Of a DNA stretch of 64,000 bases, positions 1 to 26,580 are shown piece after piece (position 1 is the first letter of the stretch; every line of letters starts with the position of its first letter). The notes under the pieces are model-generated. The model saw nothing but the letters and a program-made list of their open reading frames with translations, had not been told where the DNA came from and did not search any database. This DNA is from Rhynchonema sp. JSB1_4 (lineage: Eukaryota > Nematoda > Chromadorea > Monhysterida > Xyalidae): contig JASAMV010006223.1 in NCBI GenBank assembly GCA_030248065.1, positions 1 to 64,000 on the forward strand, in the 5' to 3' direction. Position numbers and translations under genes: made by a program.

Positions 1-3000
1 AAAACTACATCCAAACCAACCATCGGGTTCATGCCCCTGTCGCGTTTGTGCTTCAAGAGACACTGGAACACCTTGCCGTCTCCCGTCTGTACCTCGGCGC
101 AGAACTGTTCCCGATCCTGACGGCACGCAAAGTACAGCGGACGGTCCAGGTGGTAGTCGTCAGCCTGCAAATATAGTTTTATTACAAATTTATATTTTTT
201 CAGTTTATGGTAATGTGATTGGGACCAGGTATTTCCATTTCCTTTTGTTTAGACCGTATTTTTGCATTCGGTTGATACTTTGGGGATTAGTGGCCAACAG
301 GTGCATTTACACTGGCAATGGCCGACCAGGCAGGCAGGGCAACCAGGCAATCAAAAACGATTAAAAGCTGGGCAGCCGGCATGGTCAGCGCATAACCGAC
401 AGATTGTGAGCCAAACTGTGTGCCACGCAAAGCTTCCCATCACAACTTACTTTGCAGTCAAGCTAACCTGCAGCTCAGCAAGTCGCATAATCTCGTGTCT
501 GCACTGCTCGCCAATGTGTTTGATGGCGTTCTTTTCGTCTTCCGGTTTCTGGTACATCGCCACCAACTTTTGTATCAGACATTCTAGTGTTTGACCTGCA
601 AGGAAAACACAATTTAGCATGTCTTTATATCTGTTTGCTAAATCGCGCCGCGTCTTTTTTGTAAAAGCCAAACCCCTCGTTTGTGTTTCTGATGAAAGTA
701 ACCGGTTCGGGGCCAGTTCCACGCTACAAACAGATCAATACAATGCTAAACTACATATGTATACTGGTTAATTACAAATACGAAGTGCTGTACAGCGGTT
801 TGTGGACAAAAGCAAGCGCACACACGCTCGCTTTTTTACGTTTCGCGGCAAGCCAGTTTACGAAATTGGGTGCATCGAAATTTATTCACACCTGGTTGAG
901 CAGCAGCAGCAGGAGAGAAAAATGCTGGGGCATGTGATTACATTTGCGGCCATCATGCGTGGGCAGCCATCTCACCACTGTTCAAAATACTGCATTGCGA
1001 AACACAACGGACAATGGTCACAATACCTATGCATATAATCAAAGATCTCGTCCGAGTTGCTCGTAAACCTGGTTTGAACGATCATAAATGATCTTTGTGA
1101 AACATTCTTCACTTGACATTCAGCTTCACTATCAACTTGAGAGACAAACTCGTACGACATGCCGAACTACAGTTTTTCATTAAACCCGCCCAATGTGAAG
1201 CGTGTTACACACATAAAGACGCCTTAGCCACCAAGTAGCACCTCGATACAAGCCAATTCAAATGAATGAATCCGACTGCACCTTGCGAATGTTCGGGTTG
1301 TTCGCCGTCTTGTCCCTTGAGTGTGGGCCGAGCCGAGCGACCACATTTGAATTCGAGAATTGGCGCCTGGCACGCATCGATGAACGGACCGATCAGACGG
1401 AAATCGGCGAACGCCAACTGCTCGGTACGCGACAGCAGACGGAAACAGCTGGAAAATTTTTAATGGAATTGTAATTATTTGCCACTTCGCTAGAATCCCA
1501 TGTTTTTTTGTTCACATTGCGTTCTATATTTTTTGAAAAAAATAACATTTTGTTGAGCAAATTGCAATAAATGCTAAAAGTACAAAATGTTTACTGACAC
1601 ACGCATGTAGAAGTCCTGATTCCCGCTCAAGTCGAAACTCCGAGACCGCGTGAAACAAAACAAATGGGCATGGTGAATTCAGTGATGTAGTTGGAGTCGG
1701 GTTGTAAAAACCATGTTTTTCAGGGACATATTGGGAAAATGCCCCTGGCTCCTGGCTAGTTAGCTCGAGCAACTGGATCAACGACATACTGGAATGTGCA
1801 TTCGCTTTATGCTTACTATATACGTTGTGTCTATTGAATCAAGTGGATATATTTGGCAGTACGGCGTTTGAACACACCACCCACCCACCACGTGTGAGCA
1901 TCCGATAAGACAGAATTATTACTGCTCTGCTACGCTACAGAATGCTGGCTGATTCCCATGCTCGCTTCGTTATCCAAACAAGCGTGTGCTTACGTGGCAA
2001 CCACTAGCCACCAGAAGTTTTGGTAGATCGTGCATGCAAAAATAACATATATCAACCATAAACAACTACACAAGGTTGCCGAATTGCGAATTCAAATTGT
2101 GCGAAAGAAACTACTGTTTTGGCCAATCAATGTGCTGCGTGAAGAATGTCTTATTCTCAACAAATCTGCCGTGTTGAATTGAAACCCAAACATATTCCAG
2201 CTATCTAAAACGTTTGGTTGCAAAAGAAACACTATTGTTCCGAAACAACAGTAGTTACAACTTAACAACATTTCGAAACCCCAAAAGCAACCCCCACACA
2301 ACTAACGTCGACGATTTAGCGATATGTTCCTTCATGTCCAACAAACACGACAACAGGAATCCAGGCTTATGTGAATCAATCGAACAATGCTCTTGTATGT
2401 CCTTCTGCTGCAGCTCGGCCTTGCAATACTCCTCCGCTGCCTTCTTGAAACGTTCGTCCGTTGTTAGATTGAACTGAAATATTTTTTGGGCATTTTTGTT
2501 TCTTTGAATCAATGATTCGCAATAGTTATACAGTTTTTCCTTGTTCCGTGCAGTGACACGAACAAGCGGGACGGGCATTTTCAGATATAGACCCTCAAAG
2601 GTGTTGTAGGCTGTAGGGTAAGTCTCAAAATCGTTTGACGGAATTGAATTTCATATAATCGAATGGGAGGCTATTAGTGCGACTTTTTTGCCATAGGATT
2701 TTGGCCCGTTCAAAATCACTAGTCGTCCACACAATCAAAAACGTGATTGTTCAAAGTCGTTTTTTACATTTTTTGAAGGTGGTATCAGATAGAAACAATA
2801 TCCATGTTTGATGACATTGACAGTTCGTAGGTGGTTGATCTCTGCTTTCAAACGATGCCAAGTTTAACTCATTCGATTAACTCAAGCACACACTATGGGC
2901 AAATTTACCAAACCCTCGTTTTTGATAGCCTTCACTTCATCTGTTTTTTTTCTCAAACAGTGGGACGTCAGGCAACATACTGATACACGGAGCTAACGCT

Positions 3001-3385
3001 AAGCGTGAACAACTGAGAAATTTGGCCGGCAGACTGTCTGCACTAATATGGCAAAAAATCCTGCAACAAAATAGCACAAACCCTGAATTCCCACAACAAA
3101 TGCGAACACTGTTGCGTGAGTGCATCGGCCGTCTTCTCGCCAGCATCCTGCATAATTCACAGAATTTAGTCATATTATCCTGCCTGATTGGAATTGAAAT
3201 TCAGGCAAGCAAAACTAAAAACTACAACAAAAACAAAACTACATATACCTGCAAACACAGAAGTACACTCCAGTCATCGTCACTTTGCTTCAGAGAGGGA
3301 CAATGTCTGTGAATATCCTCTTTGCACTGGGGGTAGTCGAACACATGCGCTGGTTCGGCGCCCCCGCCTGTCTGTTGTTGTTGTT

Positions 3386-3416
<31 letters not shown>

Positions 3417-4329
3417 TTGTTGTTGTGCTGGAGGTTGCCTGCTGAAAAATAAGATGACAGATAAATTTGATATTCGATTGGAGAGAGACAACAGGTTATG
3501 ATTGAAATGAAACAATCAGGTCGCAGTAACCTTACAAATTCATATGACCTTGACGACTGTCACAGTAAATAGTTACGAAAATCCGAGAAATTATTTTTGC
3601 TACTTTTGGTACCGATTTGAAAGCGCTAACCAGACATATAACACCTTCACAACCTTTCAACTGAACGTTATACCAAACTGAAAACATTTTTCACCCAGAA
3701 TAGCAACCACCAACCACCATGCCAGGGGTAATGAATCTGCTGAATATTATCAACTATTGGGATTTGTTTTCTGCGAAATATCACGCAAACCACGTCAATT
3801 GGACGAATATTACGGAAGTACACCAATGCACGTACCGGCTGTCATACTGTTGTTGTTGCTGTTGATTTTGTTCACCGCGGTAACCGCCGTCACGGGCCTC
3901 TCCGCCATGCGGCGCTGCCGGGACCGCGTCTGCAATAATATTTTGTTGTAAAATCAGCAGTGATCTTGACAGAAAACATTAAAAAAGTCACATTAAAAAA
4001 GATGGCCCATCAGTAGATTCTATCAATATCAAGGTAACACCGTGTGGACTGAACAGCACCACGCAGTGAGAATGACACTGCCGATCACAAAATTGAGTCT
4101 GAGTGAGGCAGACAGTAGACTGCCGCCTATGACGCTGCAGCACAAATCAGCCCATACCATCCAATTGTCGTTGTGGTGGTGGCTGTTGTTGTCGTACGTG
4201 TTCCTCCCTGGCATCTGGTCGGGGTACTCCCCCAGCCCCAATGTTCGCATCCTGTGCACCCATTGGCTCACGTTGACCAATCACACTGCTGATAACGATG
4301 ACGCACACAAATAAAGTCCTCAGCAACAT
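1..4329 (-). CDS. GLG1: Golgi apparatus protein 1 (GLG1/ESL-1) homologue, 5' part, open at left edge
   Basis: Eight minus-strand exons: 4329-4158, 3929-3836, 3441-3249, 3147-3082, 2473-2307, 1448-1282, 595-468, 164-1; all phases agree. The start has a signal peptide (MLLRTLFVCVIVISSVIG) followed by a Gln/Pro-rich stretch and an 18-residue polyQ tract coded by CAA repeats (about 3371-3430). Then come Cys-rich GLG1 repeats. Recognisable GLG1 landmarks are CSHLLWEF, FNLTTDERF, LAFADFRLIGPFIDAC, HSQGQTLECL and DDYHLDRPLYFACRQDREQFC. Known family: single-pass type I Golgi membrane protein with about 16 Cys-rich repeats that binds FGF and E-selectin and handles secretory cargo. Here only the first few repeats are present; the rest and the C-terminal membrane anchor lie left of the window. 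The polyQ N-terminus looks lineage-specific. Its 5' end faces the repeat-rich intergenic region shared with PRPF6. Confidence 0.9.
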
Positions 4330-4680
4330 TATTGTGTTGTTGATTGATGTTTCAGTAATCTGCGTGGACAGTCGGTCAAGTGTTTGTTGTCAAGTAGACA
4401 TTGACAGATTGAATCAGCTAACGTTACAAATGATTGGCAAAGTTATTGATTGATTGATTTTTTTTCGCCGACCGGATAATTTTTGGTGAGCTGAGCTTGC
4501 TTATATGATGACTGACGGTGCAACGTAAATCGAAATTTTTAAAGTTGTTTCATCCACGCCACGGGGACGAAATTAAATGCAAACGTCGAGCGACGACTCA
4601 GAAATTAATCTGGATCTGAAATAGCTATTGACAATAGGCTAGGTCGGTTCGCCAACTACCCATTGCATGCCTATCTCCAG
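4330..4680. other. Intergenic, upstream of GLG1
   Basis: This stretch should hold the promoter and 5' UTR of the minus-strand GLG1 gene. I see no convincing TATA box, RNA gene or open frame. It ends at the 8-bp target duplication ATCTCCAG (4673-4680) of the next element. Confidence 0.4.
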
Positions 4681-5628
4681 TACGGGTGGGCACAATACCC
4701 AATACCAATACCACCCAATACCAATACCAATACCAGTGTTTGGTATTGGTATTGGGTCTAATTCTGGTATTGGGTATTGGGTATTGGTATTGAAGCTGGC
4801 CTGGTATTGGTATTGGGTATTGGTATTGGGTTTGCCCAGGTATTGGGTCAAAACCAATACCCAACACTAATCCAGAAAAACCCAATACCAAACCAGTGTA
4901 GTGGCTGGGGGGGGATGGGGGGGATTCCCCCCCTAAGGAGTAGGTACCTTGCAACCACCCCGGAGGGTACCTTGCAACCATCAATTTGTGGTTTTTATAG
5001 GCAAAAATGGGTGTTTTTCGACCTCAAAACCCCAAAAATCGCGCGCTCCGCGCGCAAACCTCCATATAATAGCTATTTTGGACAAATTTTCGGCCAAAAT
5101 GCAAAAAAGTACCATTTTTTCGGCCAATTTTGCAGAAAAAAGCATGCAAAAAACACCCTTTTTTCTGACCCCAGGGGTACCTTGCAACCTTCTGGAGGCC
5201 GGATAGGGGGTACCTTGCAACCATCTGGATCCATCCCCCCCAAGGGTACCTTGCAACCATCTGCCTGCCACTACACTGTACCAAACCAATACCAAACCCA
5301 ATACCTGACTGAAAACCCAATACCAAACCCAAGACCAACCCAATACCAGACCAAAAACCCAATACCAAACCAATACTAAGACCAATACCCAATACCAATA
5401 CCAACCCAATACCCAATACTCAATACCAATACCAACCCAATACCAAACCCAATACCAGGCACTTCAGTAGTATTGATTTGGTATTGGGTATTGGTATTGG
5501 GTCTCGCCCGGTATTGGTATTGGGTCTGCAATTTGGTATTGGTATTGGGTATTGGGTATTGGTACAGGGCCGGTATTGGTATTGGGTATTGGTATTGGGT
5601 GTCAAAAGTGGTATTGTGCCCAGGCCTA
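4681..5628. mobile_element. Non-autonomous hAT-like element made of CAATACC minisatellite
   Basis: The ends are inverted: TACGGGTGGGCACAATACC on the left and, reversed, TAGGCCTGGGCACAATACC on the right. Flanks are a perfect 8-bp duplication ATCTCCAG (4673-4680 and 5629-5636). An 8-bp duplication with TAGGG/TGGGCA-type ends is typical of the hAT superfamily (established knowledge; assignment is inferred). The interior is almost entirely (CCAATACC)n, switching strand several times (about 4686-4735, 4738-4855, 4857-4893, 5280-5460, 5476-5620), so transcripts could form long hairpins. No transposase frame is present. Element 4894-5278 is inserted inside it. Confidence 0.8.
4894..5278. mobile_element. 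hAT-like MITE 'A' (CAGTGTAG family), nested
   Basis: Inverted ends CAGTGTAGTGGC / GCCACTACACTG; flanking 8-bp duplication TACCAAAC (4886-4893 and 5279-5286). TACCAAAC also occurs in the surrounding minisatellite, so this duplication alone is weaker than those of its relatives. Inside each end are direct copies of GGTACCTTGCAACC (two on the left, three on the right) and G/C runs. The AT-rich centre holds a palindrome GCGCGCTCCGCGCGC at about 5040. No coding capacity. Confidence 0.8.
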
Positions 5629-6301
5629 ATCTCCAGTATTTTGGTAGTACTCGGGGGACCGGGCGGGGGGCCCTCCCCGAATTCAACCGTCCATTTATCG
5701 TCAACAGTTTTTGCTCTCCTCATCTGGGGCAGAGTCGCAATAGGGCCGGGTTTGGCCGGCCCCAGCCCCAAATCTCCGGCCCGGATTTTTGGTTCAGTTT
5801 AACCCAATTTTTGTCATAATTTGTGCGATTTTTTAACCTATTTTTTTGGTTGAAAATTCATTGTTTTCCATGAAAAAGTCGTCAGATAGACAATACTGAT
5901 CACTTACTTGTCGAATCCGTCAGAAGTTTTAGTATTTTAGTTGGTTATGACTCCCCATCAGTGCAGGAAAACGCAACGCTGCCCTGGACAGGAACCCTGC
6001 TCGCCTGGAAAAAGTACTACGTCTGACCCGGCCCGGTTGAGACCGCTGCCATGTTCGTGGCCGTCGTATTACTGTGAGGACGTACAGCCGGACCCATAGA
6101 CGTCGACGTGGAGCTTTTTCTTCTCAAAATTCTTTGATGGTGGTGTGAGGTGTGGTGATCAAAAAAAGTAGAGGAACACGTTGCACTCCATGTTGAAAAC
6201 GAGAATTTCTCTTTTTGCTCTTTGAGCGCCTTGTATATTCAGGCATCCCCATGTGCGGATGAGTTTCCATGTATGGGACGGTTGGGTTGATGCTTGTGGA
6301 A

Positions 6302-6470
6302 GATTGGATTGATAACATTTGTAACCAGCCTTCCTTGCCGAACGTGATTGGATTGATTACCCTTGTAATCAGTCTTCCTTGCAGAACCTGATTGGATTGA
6401 TTGCCCTTGTAATCAGTCTTCCTTGCAGAACCTGATTGGAGTGATTACACTTGTAATCAGCCTTCTTTAA
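6302..6470. repeat. 44-bp tandem repeat, about four copies
   Basis: The unit begins GATTGGATTGATTACCCTTG and continues to a CTTGCAGAACCT end. Copies start near 6302, 6346, 6390 and 6434; the last is degenerate. It lies in intergenic DNA with no apparent coding role. Confidence 0.85.
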
Positions 6471-7319
6471 AGCGGGAAACCACATATCTCATGCTTGGTT
6501 TTTTACTACGCAGTTAGACTGTTTATGTCCAACGGTCACAAAAACAACGATCAAACGAGATAAACCACGTTAAAACTGTCAGAATTTATCTTTGAAAAGT
6601 TGCTTTCAGGAACAAACGCGCGCTTGTGCCGACTTACGCTCACCCTTTTGATCATGAAAGGCAGTGAGACTGAGACAAGAACCAGCTCGCTGACAGATGA
6701 AACCTTTGTGAAACATTTCACACGTGGCTGTTGGTTAACGAGCTGGTTGGATTCCCTACTGATTGTTCTGCCGTTGCCTGATCAAAAGTGGGAGCGTAAG
6801 TCGGCACAAGCTCGAGTTTGTTCCCGAAAGCAAATTTTTAAAAATTAATTCTCACAATTTAAACGCATTTCATTTTGTTTGAACGATGTTTTTGTGATCA
6901 CTCATCGTATATAGTCACATTTTATTGCAAAAGGCCGGATTCTGAGAGCATGCGATATCCGGTTGCCCGGTTTAACCTCTGGGAATACTGATTATAAATC
7001 TGTGGATTTGTAATGGGCGTTCCCCGGCCCCGACCAAGGGGAGACTGAACACGCATGGGCGTGTACATCACGGTTACGATCAACTTTCAAGGGTTGGGCA
7101 GCTGGGGCTGGTACTCCCACAGCTGGCGCCCCGTGGAAAAAACCAAAAACTACTGTTCGACATTTTAAGAATATGGTCGTGCTCCTGCCCCCAAGATATC
7201 ATCCTGGCGGAGAGCGCTGCCTTCGGATGGGATGGCATGCAAAGCGCGATATCAAACTTGGTGATCGGATCGGATGTGAACAGCCTTGGTCACGTGACCA
7301 TTTTGAATTAAGGATATTA

Positions 7320-7766
7320 CCGGAGTTTTCCGGTTACAGCCGCCCATCGAATAGAGCCCCGGTGGGACTCTGTTTGGAAAATGTTGCAAATAGAGCCCCA
7401 TGGGGCTCTATCCGGGATTTTTTTTCGTTCTGGTACCCATTTTGTGATCTAAATTTACCGATAAAAAGGAGCAAAAACCAGCTATTTTACATGATATTTC
7501 GTACTTCTTGGTCATAATCTTTGCCTTTAATGCACAGTAGAACCAAATACAGTCTATACAAAGCGTCTATAAAACACAAAAACGTGTTGCATATTCGAAA
7601 GTATTAAGCATATTCGAAAAGTACAAGAATTTTACATGGGCTCTATTCGGAAGACGGTTCGAATAAAGCCCTATGGGACTCTATTTGGGAATAAAAATAA
7701 TTTTCAAAATTCGATTTCCAACCTACTGCCGAATAGAGCCCCAGGGCTGTAGCCGGAAAAGTCCGG
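7320..7766. mobile_element. TA-flanked MITE with palindromic internal repeats
   Basis: The terminal inverted repeats are CCGGAGTTTTCCGGTTACAG and, reversed, CCGGACTTTTCCGGCTACAG, flanked by TA on both sides. The interior contains several inverted copies of an AATAGAGCCCC/GGGGCTCTATT motif (for example at about 7352, 7393, 7645, 7733). There is no open frame. A TA target duplication fits Tc1/mariner or a related group, but the end sequence does not identify the family. Confidence 0.7.
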
Positions 7767-8311
7767 TAAGAATGTAGTGATAAATTTAGTGAATGTCAAT
7801 GTGTCCGAGATGATCGTGTGCTTTTTATTACGATTATGCCGTGTGCGTGTTCATTTTTTTACACCGTTGTGCTTGTGCACCTGTATAATACTAAGAAAGC
7901 GCACCCGTGTTGGCTTTGCGTCATCACGATATGACTTTAAATCGTGTACTTGTGTGGATGAGATTAACGATGGCTCAAACACACTCTATGCTGTGTCACC
8001 CATGTGATTATTGCCAGAAACATATCGTAAAAGCGAACATCTACAGCATTCAGTGTATTATACGGATTGGCTTGTCGCTTGCCTGAGTCAATTTTCAGTC
8101 TGTCTTGGGATTTCCAGGTTCCCCACCAATTGTCGTGGGGTTTCCCAAAAAGCAATACTATACTGTAGGCCAAGCGAGAACCAGAAAAATATAGAAAGAG
8201 AAATTTCGAATATTTTCGATTGAAATCGTAAAATTAAAATAAAAACTCGTAAATTTGTTTTTTTATCTTCGATCAAATCTCGTCGTTAACTGACTGATCT
8301 GACGTCTCAAC

Positions 8312-21913
<13,602 letters not shown>

Positions 21914-22974
21914 ATGCACTCGGGCTGCTTTGTGATGTCTACTGTATTGTATTTTAATGCATGGTGTTGCAAAAAATAGCTGATTTTGTGCGGTTGCTCT
22001 ATTTTCATATTTCTGGTGCATCTTAAAGGGGGCGCGACATTATTATTTTTCACGATACACCGCCTGATTTTATGTCAGAAATTGAATGACGGCATCCGAA
22101 GGAACATGTCTTACAAAGACAACAACATTGACCCGCGCTGTTTTCCGCATGAAAATCATCCCCGAACATCGAATGTCAGGAACAAAAGTCAGTCTGCTGT
22201 AGTCCCTCGGCCGCTTGAAGATTAGGCATCGAGCTCAAAAAATTATGATATGGACTCGGCGCTTATGTAATATTTGCGAAACATTTTAGCTGCCACAGAA
22301 ATTGCAACGTCGACAGGTGCCTGGAGCTGGTTGCCGGAAAAATGTTTCGCAGATATTACATAAGCACCGAGTCCATATCATAATTTTTTGAGCTCGATGC
22401 CTGATTTTCAAGCAGCCGAGCGACTACAGCAAACTGACTTTTGTTCCTGACATTCGATGTTCGGGGGTGATTTTCATGCTGAAAACAGCGCGGGTTAATG
22501 TTGTTGTCTTTGTAAGACATGTTCCTTCGGATGTCGTCTTTCAATTTCTGACATAAAATCAGGCGGTGCATCGTGAAAAATAATGATGTCGCGGCCCCTT
22601 TAAATGCAATGCCATTGACTTTACTTATTCCTTCTGCAAGCTTATACAATTGGTGAAACATTTCCGACCTGCATAATTCCTTGACCTGACGCATCCACCG
22701 CACCCTGAAACAGCCAACAGAATGGGCATGGGGGGCTTTTTTGCAACACCCTGTGTTATACAAGTAATATTTAACATTGTTGATATGTGAAACCAGTCAA
22801 TAAATGTGACGTTTGTGCTTGATTATTTGTTTCGTGATGAGCGGGTCCTATTCCAGCGGTTACTGCGCTAACCACCAGCTTCACAACTGGGCTATTCTAT
22901 GAATGAACATCGAAAAGAAAACGTTTCAGTGGTGGAATCACTTGAAGGGCTCATGATCAAGCTACCTTGTGGCC
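21914..22974. other. Intergenic between PRPF6 and EIF2D
   Basis: It contains the PRPF6 3' end, the TTAA foldback element (22027-22599) and about 370 bp that should include the EIF2D promoter. No other gene is visible. Confidence 0.5.
22027..22599. mobile_element. TTAA-flanked foldback element with ~270-bp arms
   Basis: Two inverted arms of about 270 bp (22027-22295 and 22338-22599) with only scattered mismatches surround a ~40-bp loop. Both sides are flanked by TTAA (22023-22026, 22600-22603). The ends read AGGGGGCGCGACATTATTAT and its near complement. TTAA duplication fits piggyBac or Kolobok; the AGGGG end fits Kolobok better, but this is inference. Open frames over it are mirror-image shadows. 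Confidence 0.85.
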
Positions 22975-25900
22975 ATGTTCCGCAAACCGTTTCATGTCAA
23001 GTCTAATACGACCGTGAAAAGTTCGCACAGGTTGGTTAGTTGGCAAGCCTTGGCGACGTTTTGGAAGTCTCACCAGTTACTGATCAAAGTGGCACAACGC
23101 GAAAAACGCTCAAAAACGGGAAAACTGACTCATCTCATCTGACGTTTATGTCTTCTAATTCAGAAAACAGCTGCGAGATCGTTTGATAGCCAGCGGTTTC
23201 TTGCCGCCCGAAAATACTGGAAACGAGAAATATGATTCGATCCTGGGTTGGTGGAACACAAAGGTGTGTGACGCACGGCCAGCTAGCTGATGTTTCATAT
23301 GTAGGGACGGGCAGGAACTCGTTATGGTCAGGGTTTTTTGCCACGAATAGTGGCTCATTCTGCCACCAAAAATGTTGAATAAGCCACAAAGTTTTGGCAA
23401 ATGAGCCTCATTGGGCCACTGACCCAGTTTGAAAAAAACCCGGATTATGACTCAGCGCGTAATAGCGTCGACGTGCTCTGTGCGTTGCCGTATCTGAGCC
23501 CAACAAAACGCTCAGTGATCACATTTTTAGTGCGAGCTGACGTCGAGCAAAATCGAATGCGAAAACGGTCAGCAGCTGGTGTTGTACAATCGTGACAAAG
23601 TGCCCATGTTGATCGAATTCAAACACACTGGTGCCGTTATGCCTTCATGTTGGGCTTTTTGAACTTTTTCGTAGGCTGACGTTTAATTATCACCCATCAC
23701 GATTGCAAATTTTACATTTGATCAAAAACGTGATTTTCAGTGTTTTTCGCTTGGGAAGTACCGGACACGGTCAGAGTACTATACGTGCACGAACCGACGC
23801 TGCAGTTCATTGCCAACGGCGCAGGTTTGACTTTGGTATTTTTGTTGGTAACTTTTTGTAACCACGAGCACGATTTTAATCGCAGATCTTATGTTGCCGG
23901 GAGTAATCGAAGCTCTGCTACCAGATGACATCAACGCCAAACAGTTGGTGGGCGTTTCGATGATATCAAATGATGGAACGGAAATCATTGGACCGGTTGC
24001 GATCGGTTAGCGTCATTTATTCTGATTATTTGTACCGCATGAATAAGCCTTTTGTGCCAGTTACGTCACAGGCCGAAACGGGCAAAACTCACTGCTGTTA
24101 CAATAACGTGACGCATTTGTTCTCTCTTGAGGTCTCTCTCATGACACAAAACGTTTCATGACATAAAGCGCTCACATTGCATAACTGCACTGCGTCTGTG
24201 TATGTGTAGTGCAGTACAAAAAATACAATTTCTTGTTGATAAAATGTGACACTGATGCCAGGTCAAACAACGATGTCTGGTGTTCAAATGAAAAACTGTG
24301 GCATGAAAGGCAAAGGCGTCACAATATTCCACGTTTGGAAAGATACGCTGTGGTGAGCTGCTTTTGTTTCATCCTTGTTTCAAAAGTGCATTATTTATAC
24401 ATGTTTCTTTCAGGAGCCATGGTCCCCATATCCCTCCCAGGCGTACTCCGGTACAAATCGTTGCTCATGAACCCTCACCGGAATCGCCGGATGCCGAGTC
24501 AACAGCAACTGCGAATGGTCAATCTGAGAATAATTTAGAATCAGCTGAAAATGAATTCGATCAAATCTCGCTGGAAAAGAACGAAGATCAGGGCTCAGAC
24601 CAGGACCAGGAGTCCATCGGCTCCAGTGACTCAGATCAGGAAGGAGCTGAGGGCTCAAGTACTGAACGAAGTCCCGATGAAACATTAGAACGATGTTTTC
24701 TGGCCGCGTTGAAGTTCAGATTGCCGCGTGATAAACTGCCGTTTGATGTCGGTATGTTAGGTGTTGCAAAAGAATAGGCAAACTACACGAACATGAGCTT
24801 GATTTCGCAGCTGGCAAAATAGTGAAACATTCTGACGTGGCTGCTGATTTGGGAAATGTTACACGTTGAAGAATACAAAGTGGAGCATGATGATTTTCTC
24901 TTTCTATTTGTTTTGAATACACACCACCTTCGAAATCGGGCTCGTGTTGGTGTAGCTTTCTTATAACTTCTCGTATGCGAAGCGCGGTTGCAATTCTTTG
25001 GCGTGTCAAGTTGATCCGAAAATGTTTCTTGGTTGACGCAAGTTTGGATTGAATAAGAACAATCGGTGATTGTCTTGAGCGGCGTGCCTGCCGAACAAAT
25101 AACCAAAAACAAATGCGCATCAGTAACTTCTTTTGCACCAGCCTTTGCTGGGTCCCCGCTTCCTTTAACCTGACGGACTTCCCTTGTCAATTCAGGCACC
25201 TTCTATCTGCATTGTCTGCTGGCGTGCGTGCCAGAGGGACAACGATTGGACATGAAGCGAACGAAACACAAGAAATTCGGCGTCTTTCTCAAACACGTCC
25301 AGGACGAGAAATGGCCACAATTGATAACTGTATGATTGTTTTTTCGTATTTTGGTGAGTTTCTCCCTAGCTTTTGCACAAAGTGCTCTATTTCTGGACAG
25401 GTGACCAACGTCAGCCCGGGCAAAGACGAAATCACGAGCGTCAATTGGTCGCATGATGCGCTGGAGATGTTTAAAGTGGAGAATGAGAGGATAAAAGACA
25501 CAGAGGACGATGCTGCTCAGAACGATTTCGCACCGCCTTCGCTCAGCGATTTGTATTCAGGTTGATTTGATGTTTTCCTGGGTTTTGTTCTCAGTCCTGA
25601 CAAAATAATGAGATACCCAGTTTCTACGATTTTACGCTCCCACCAGCAGGGCGTCAAGTACATGCGCGGCTGGTTACTGTCGTGGCGCTTATCTAAACCT
25701 GATGTTTCAGTGACCAAACCGTGTCTGCCCATACTTCGCGTGACTCGGCCCAACGTGAACAAAGGAGACCACATGACCATGGCTGAAGCGAAACAAGCCC
25801 TGACCGCTTATGTGACCAAACATGTCAGTTCATTGGTGTCAAAAAAAATTCGTCAAAAAATATGTTTAATTTTCTTACAATTTTCATTTCAGGAACTCAA

Positions 25901-26580
25901 GTCCACCACTCAAGTGCGTCTTAATGAAACATTACTCGAGGTTCTCAGTAAGAAATCACTATCGCTCAATGACCAGATGCCGTGGTCGCAGTTGGTTGAC
26001 ACCTTTGTCGGACGTTTGACACCCTGTTACAAGATTGTCCATGGTGATGGGCTGGTTGAATACAAAACTGGTAAATTTTGATTTTTTAAAAGATTTTTTG
26101 TTTCCTAGGGAGACAGTTCCCTTTCAAATCAGGCAACCGACCGAAGATCCACATGCGTACCGCCAAACGAATGGGCAATAAGGTGGTGACACTGGTCGAT
26201 AATTTGAATGTTTATGAGTTGGACATCCAGACTGTGTGCACTCAGGTTATGTTCTAGTGTACTTTATGTTGTAAAATTTTTTAGACAATAAATATGAGAA
26301 ATATTAGTACATGTATGTATTTTTGTTCAGATCCAGCGAGGCTGCGCGTGCAGTGTTGCGATACAGAACAAAAACACCGGCGAAATTTTGGCGCAGGGCA
26401 ACCAGGTTCGAGTTTGAATTTGTATTTTTGACGCATTTTGATGCGAAACATGGAGTTTTTGCACAATATTCTGTTTTTCAGCTGGTTTTTATCAGCAAGC
26501 TGCTAACTGAAACCTACAAGATTCCTAAAAGCTCCATCGCCGGCCTTCAGTTGGCAACGAAAAAGAAGAAGAAGAAATAA
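22975..26580 (+). CDS. EIF2D: Eukaryotic translation initiation factor 2D (eIF2D/ligatin)
   Basis: Fourteen exons: 22975-23030, 23164-23263, 23531-23630, 23741-23824, 23886-24005, 24262-24352, 24414-24751, 25196-25329, 25401-25560, 25711-25823, 25893-26070, 26109-26245, 26331-26405, 26482-26580. Phases agree; 594 residues (human 584). The start MFRKPFHVKSNTTVKSS is the conserved eIF2D N-terminus. Next come the PUA region (GADLMLPGVIEALLPDD, PVAIGQTTMSG), an acidic Ser/Asp/Glu linker (about residues 210-290), a winged-helix segment (CFLAALKFRLPRDKLP), an SWIB/MDM2-like part, and a C-terminal SUI1 domain (KIHMRTAKRMGNKVVTLVDN) ending in six lysines. Known role: GTP-independent delivery of tRNA to the 40S P site and post-termination recycling, in the cytoplasm. 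It lies head-to-tail with PRPF6. Confidence 0.95.
24779..24962. repeat. Short inverted-repeat element in EIF2D intron 7
   Basis: Ends AACTACACGAACATGAGC... and, reversed, AGCTACACCAACACGAGC... form inverted repeats of about 28 bp leading into GATTTCG. A related half copy starts at 33978, so this is a dispersed family. No target duplication could be fixed. Confidence 0.65.

Larger units (their letters stand above)
5629..8311. other. Intergenic between GLG1 and PRPF6
   Basis: No gene is supported here. Apart from the tandem repeat (6302-6470) and the TA-flanked MITE (7320-7766), the region has a GGCC-rich palindromic patch at about 5740-5790. A single TTATCGTCAACA at about 5695 resembles the private repeat of MITE 'B' at 10393. 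The last few hundred bases should contain the PRPF6 promoter, but no clear core element is visible. Confidence 0.4.

Noticed and set aside
4686..5620. CAATACC repeats as telomeric or centromeric satellite
   Set aside because: The array is bounded by inverted ends and an 8-bp target duplication and changes strand repeatedly, so it is the body of an element.
4777..5771. Several 100-200 codon frames rich in GIGIG/YWYW
   Set aside because: They are translations of the CAATACC/GGTATTGG array on both strands.
22356..22763. 135-codon frame with matching frame at 21986-22225
   Set aside because: Both are produced by the two arms of the foldback element; neither resembles a known protein.
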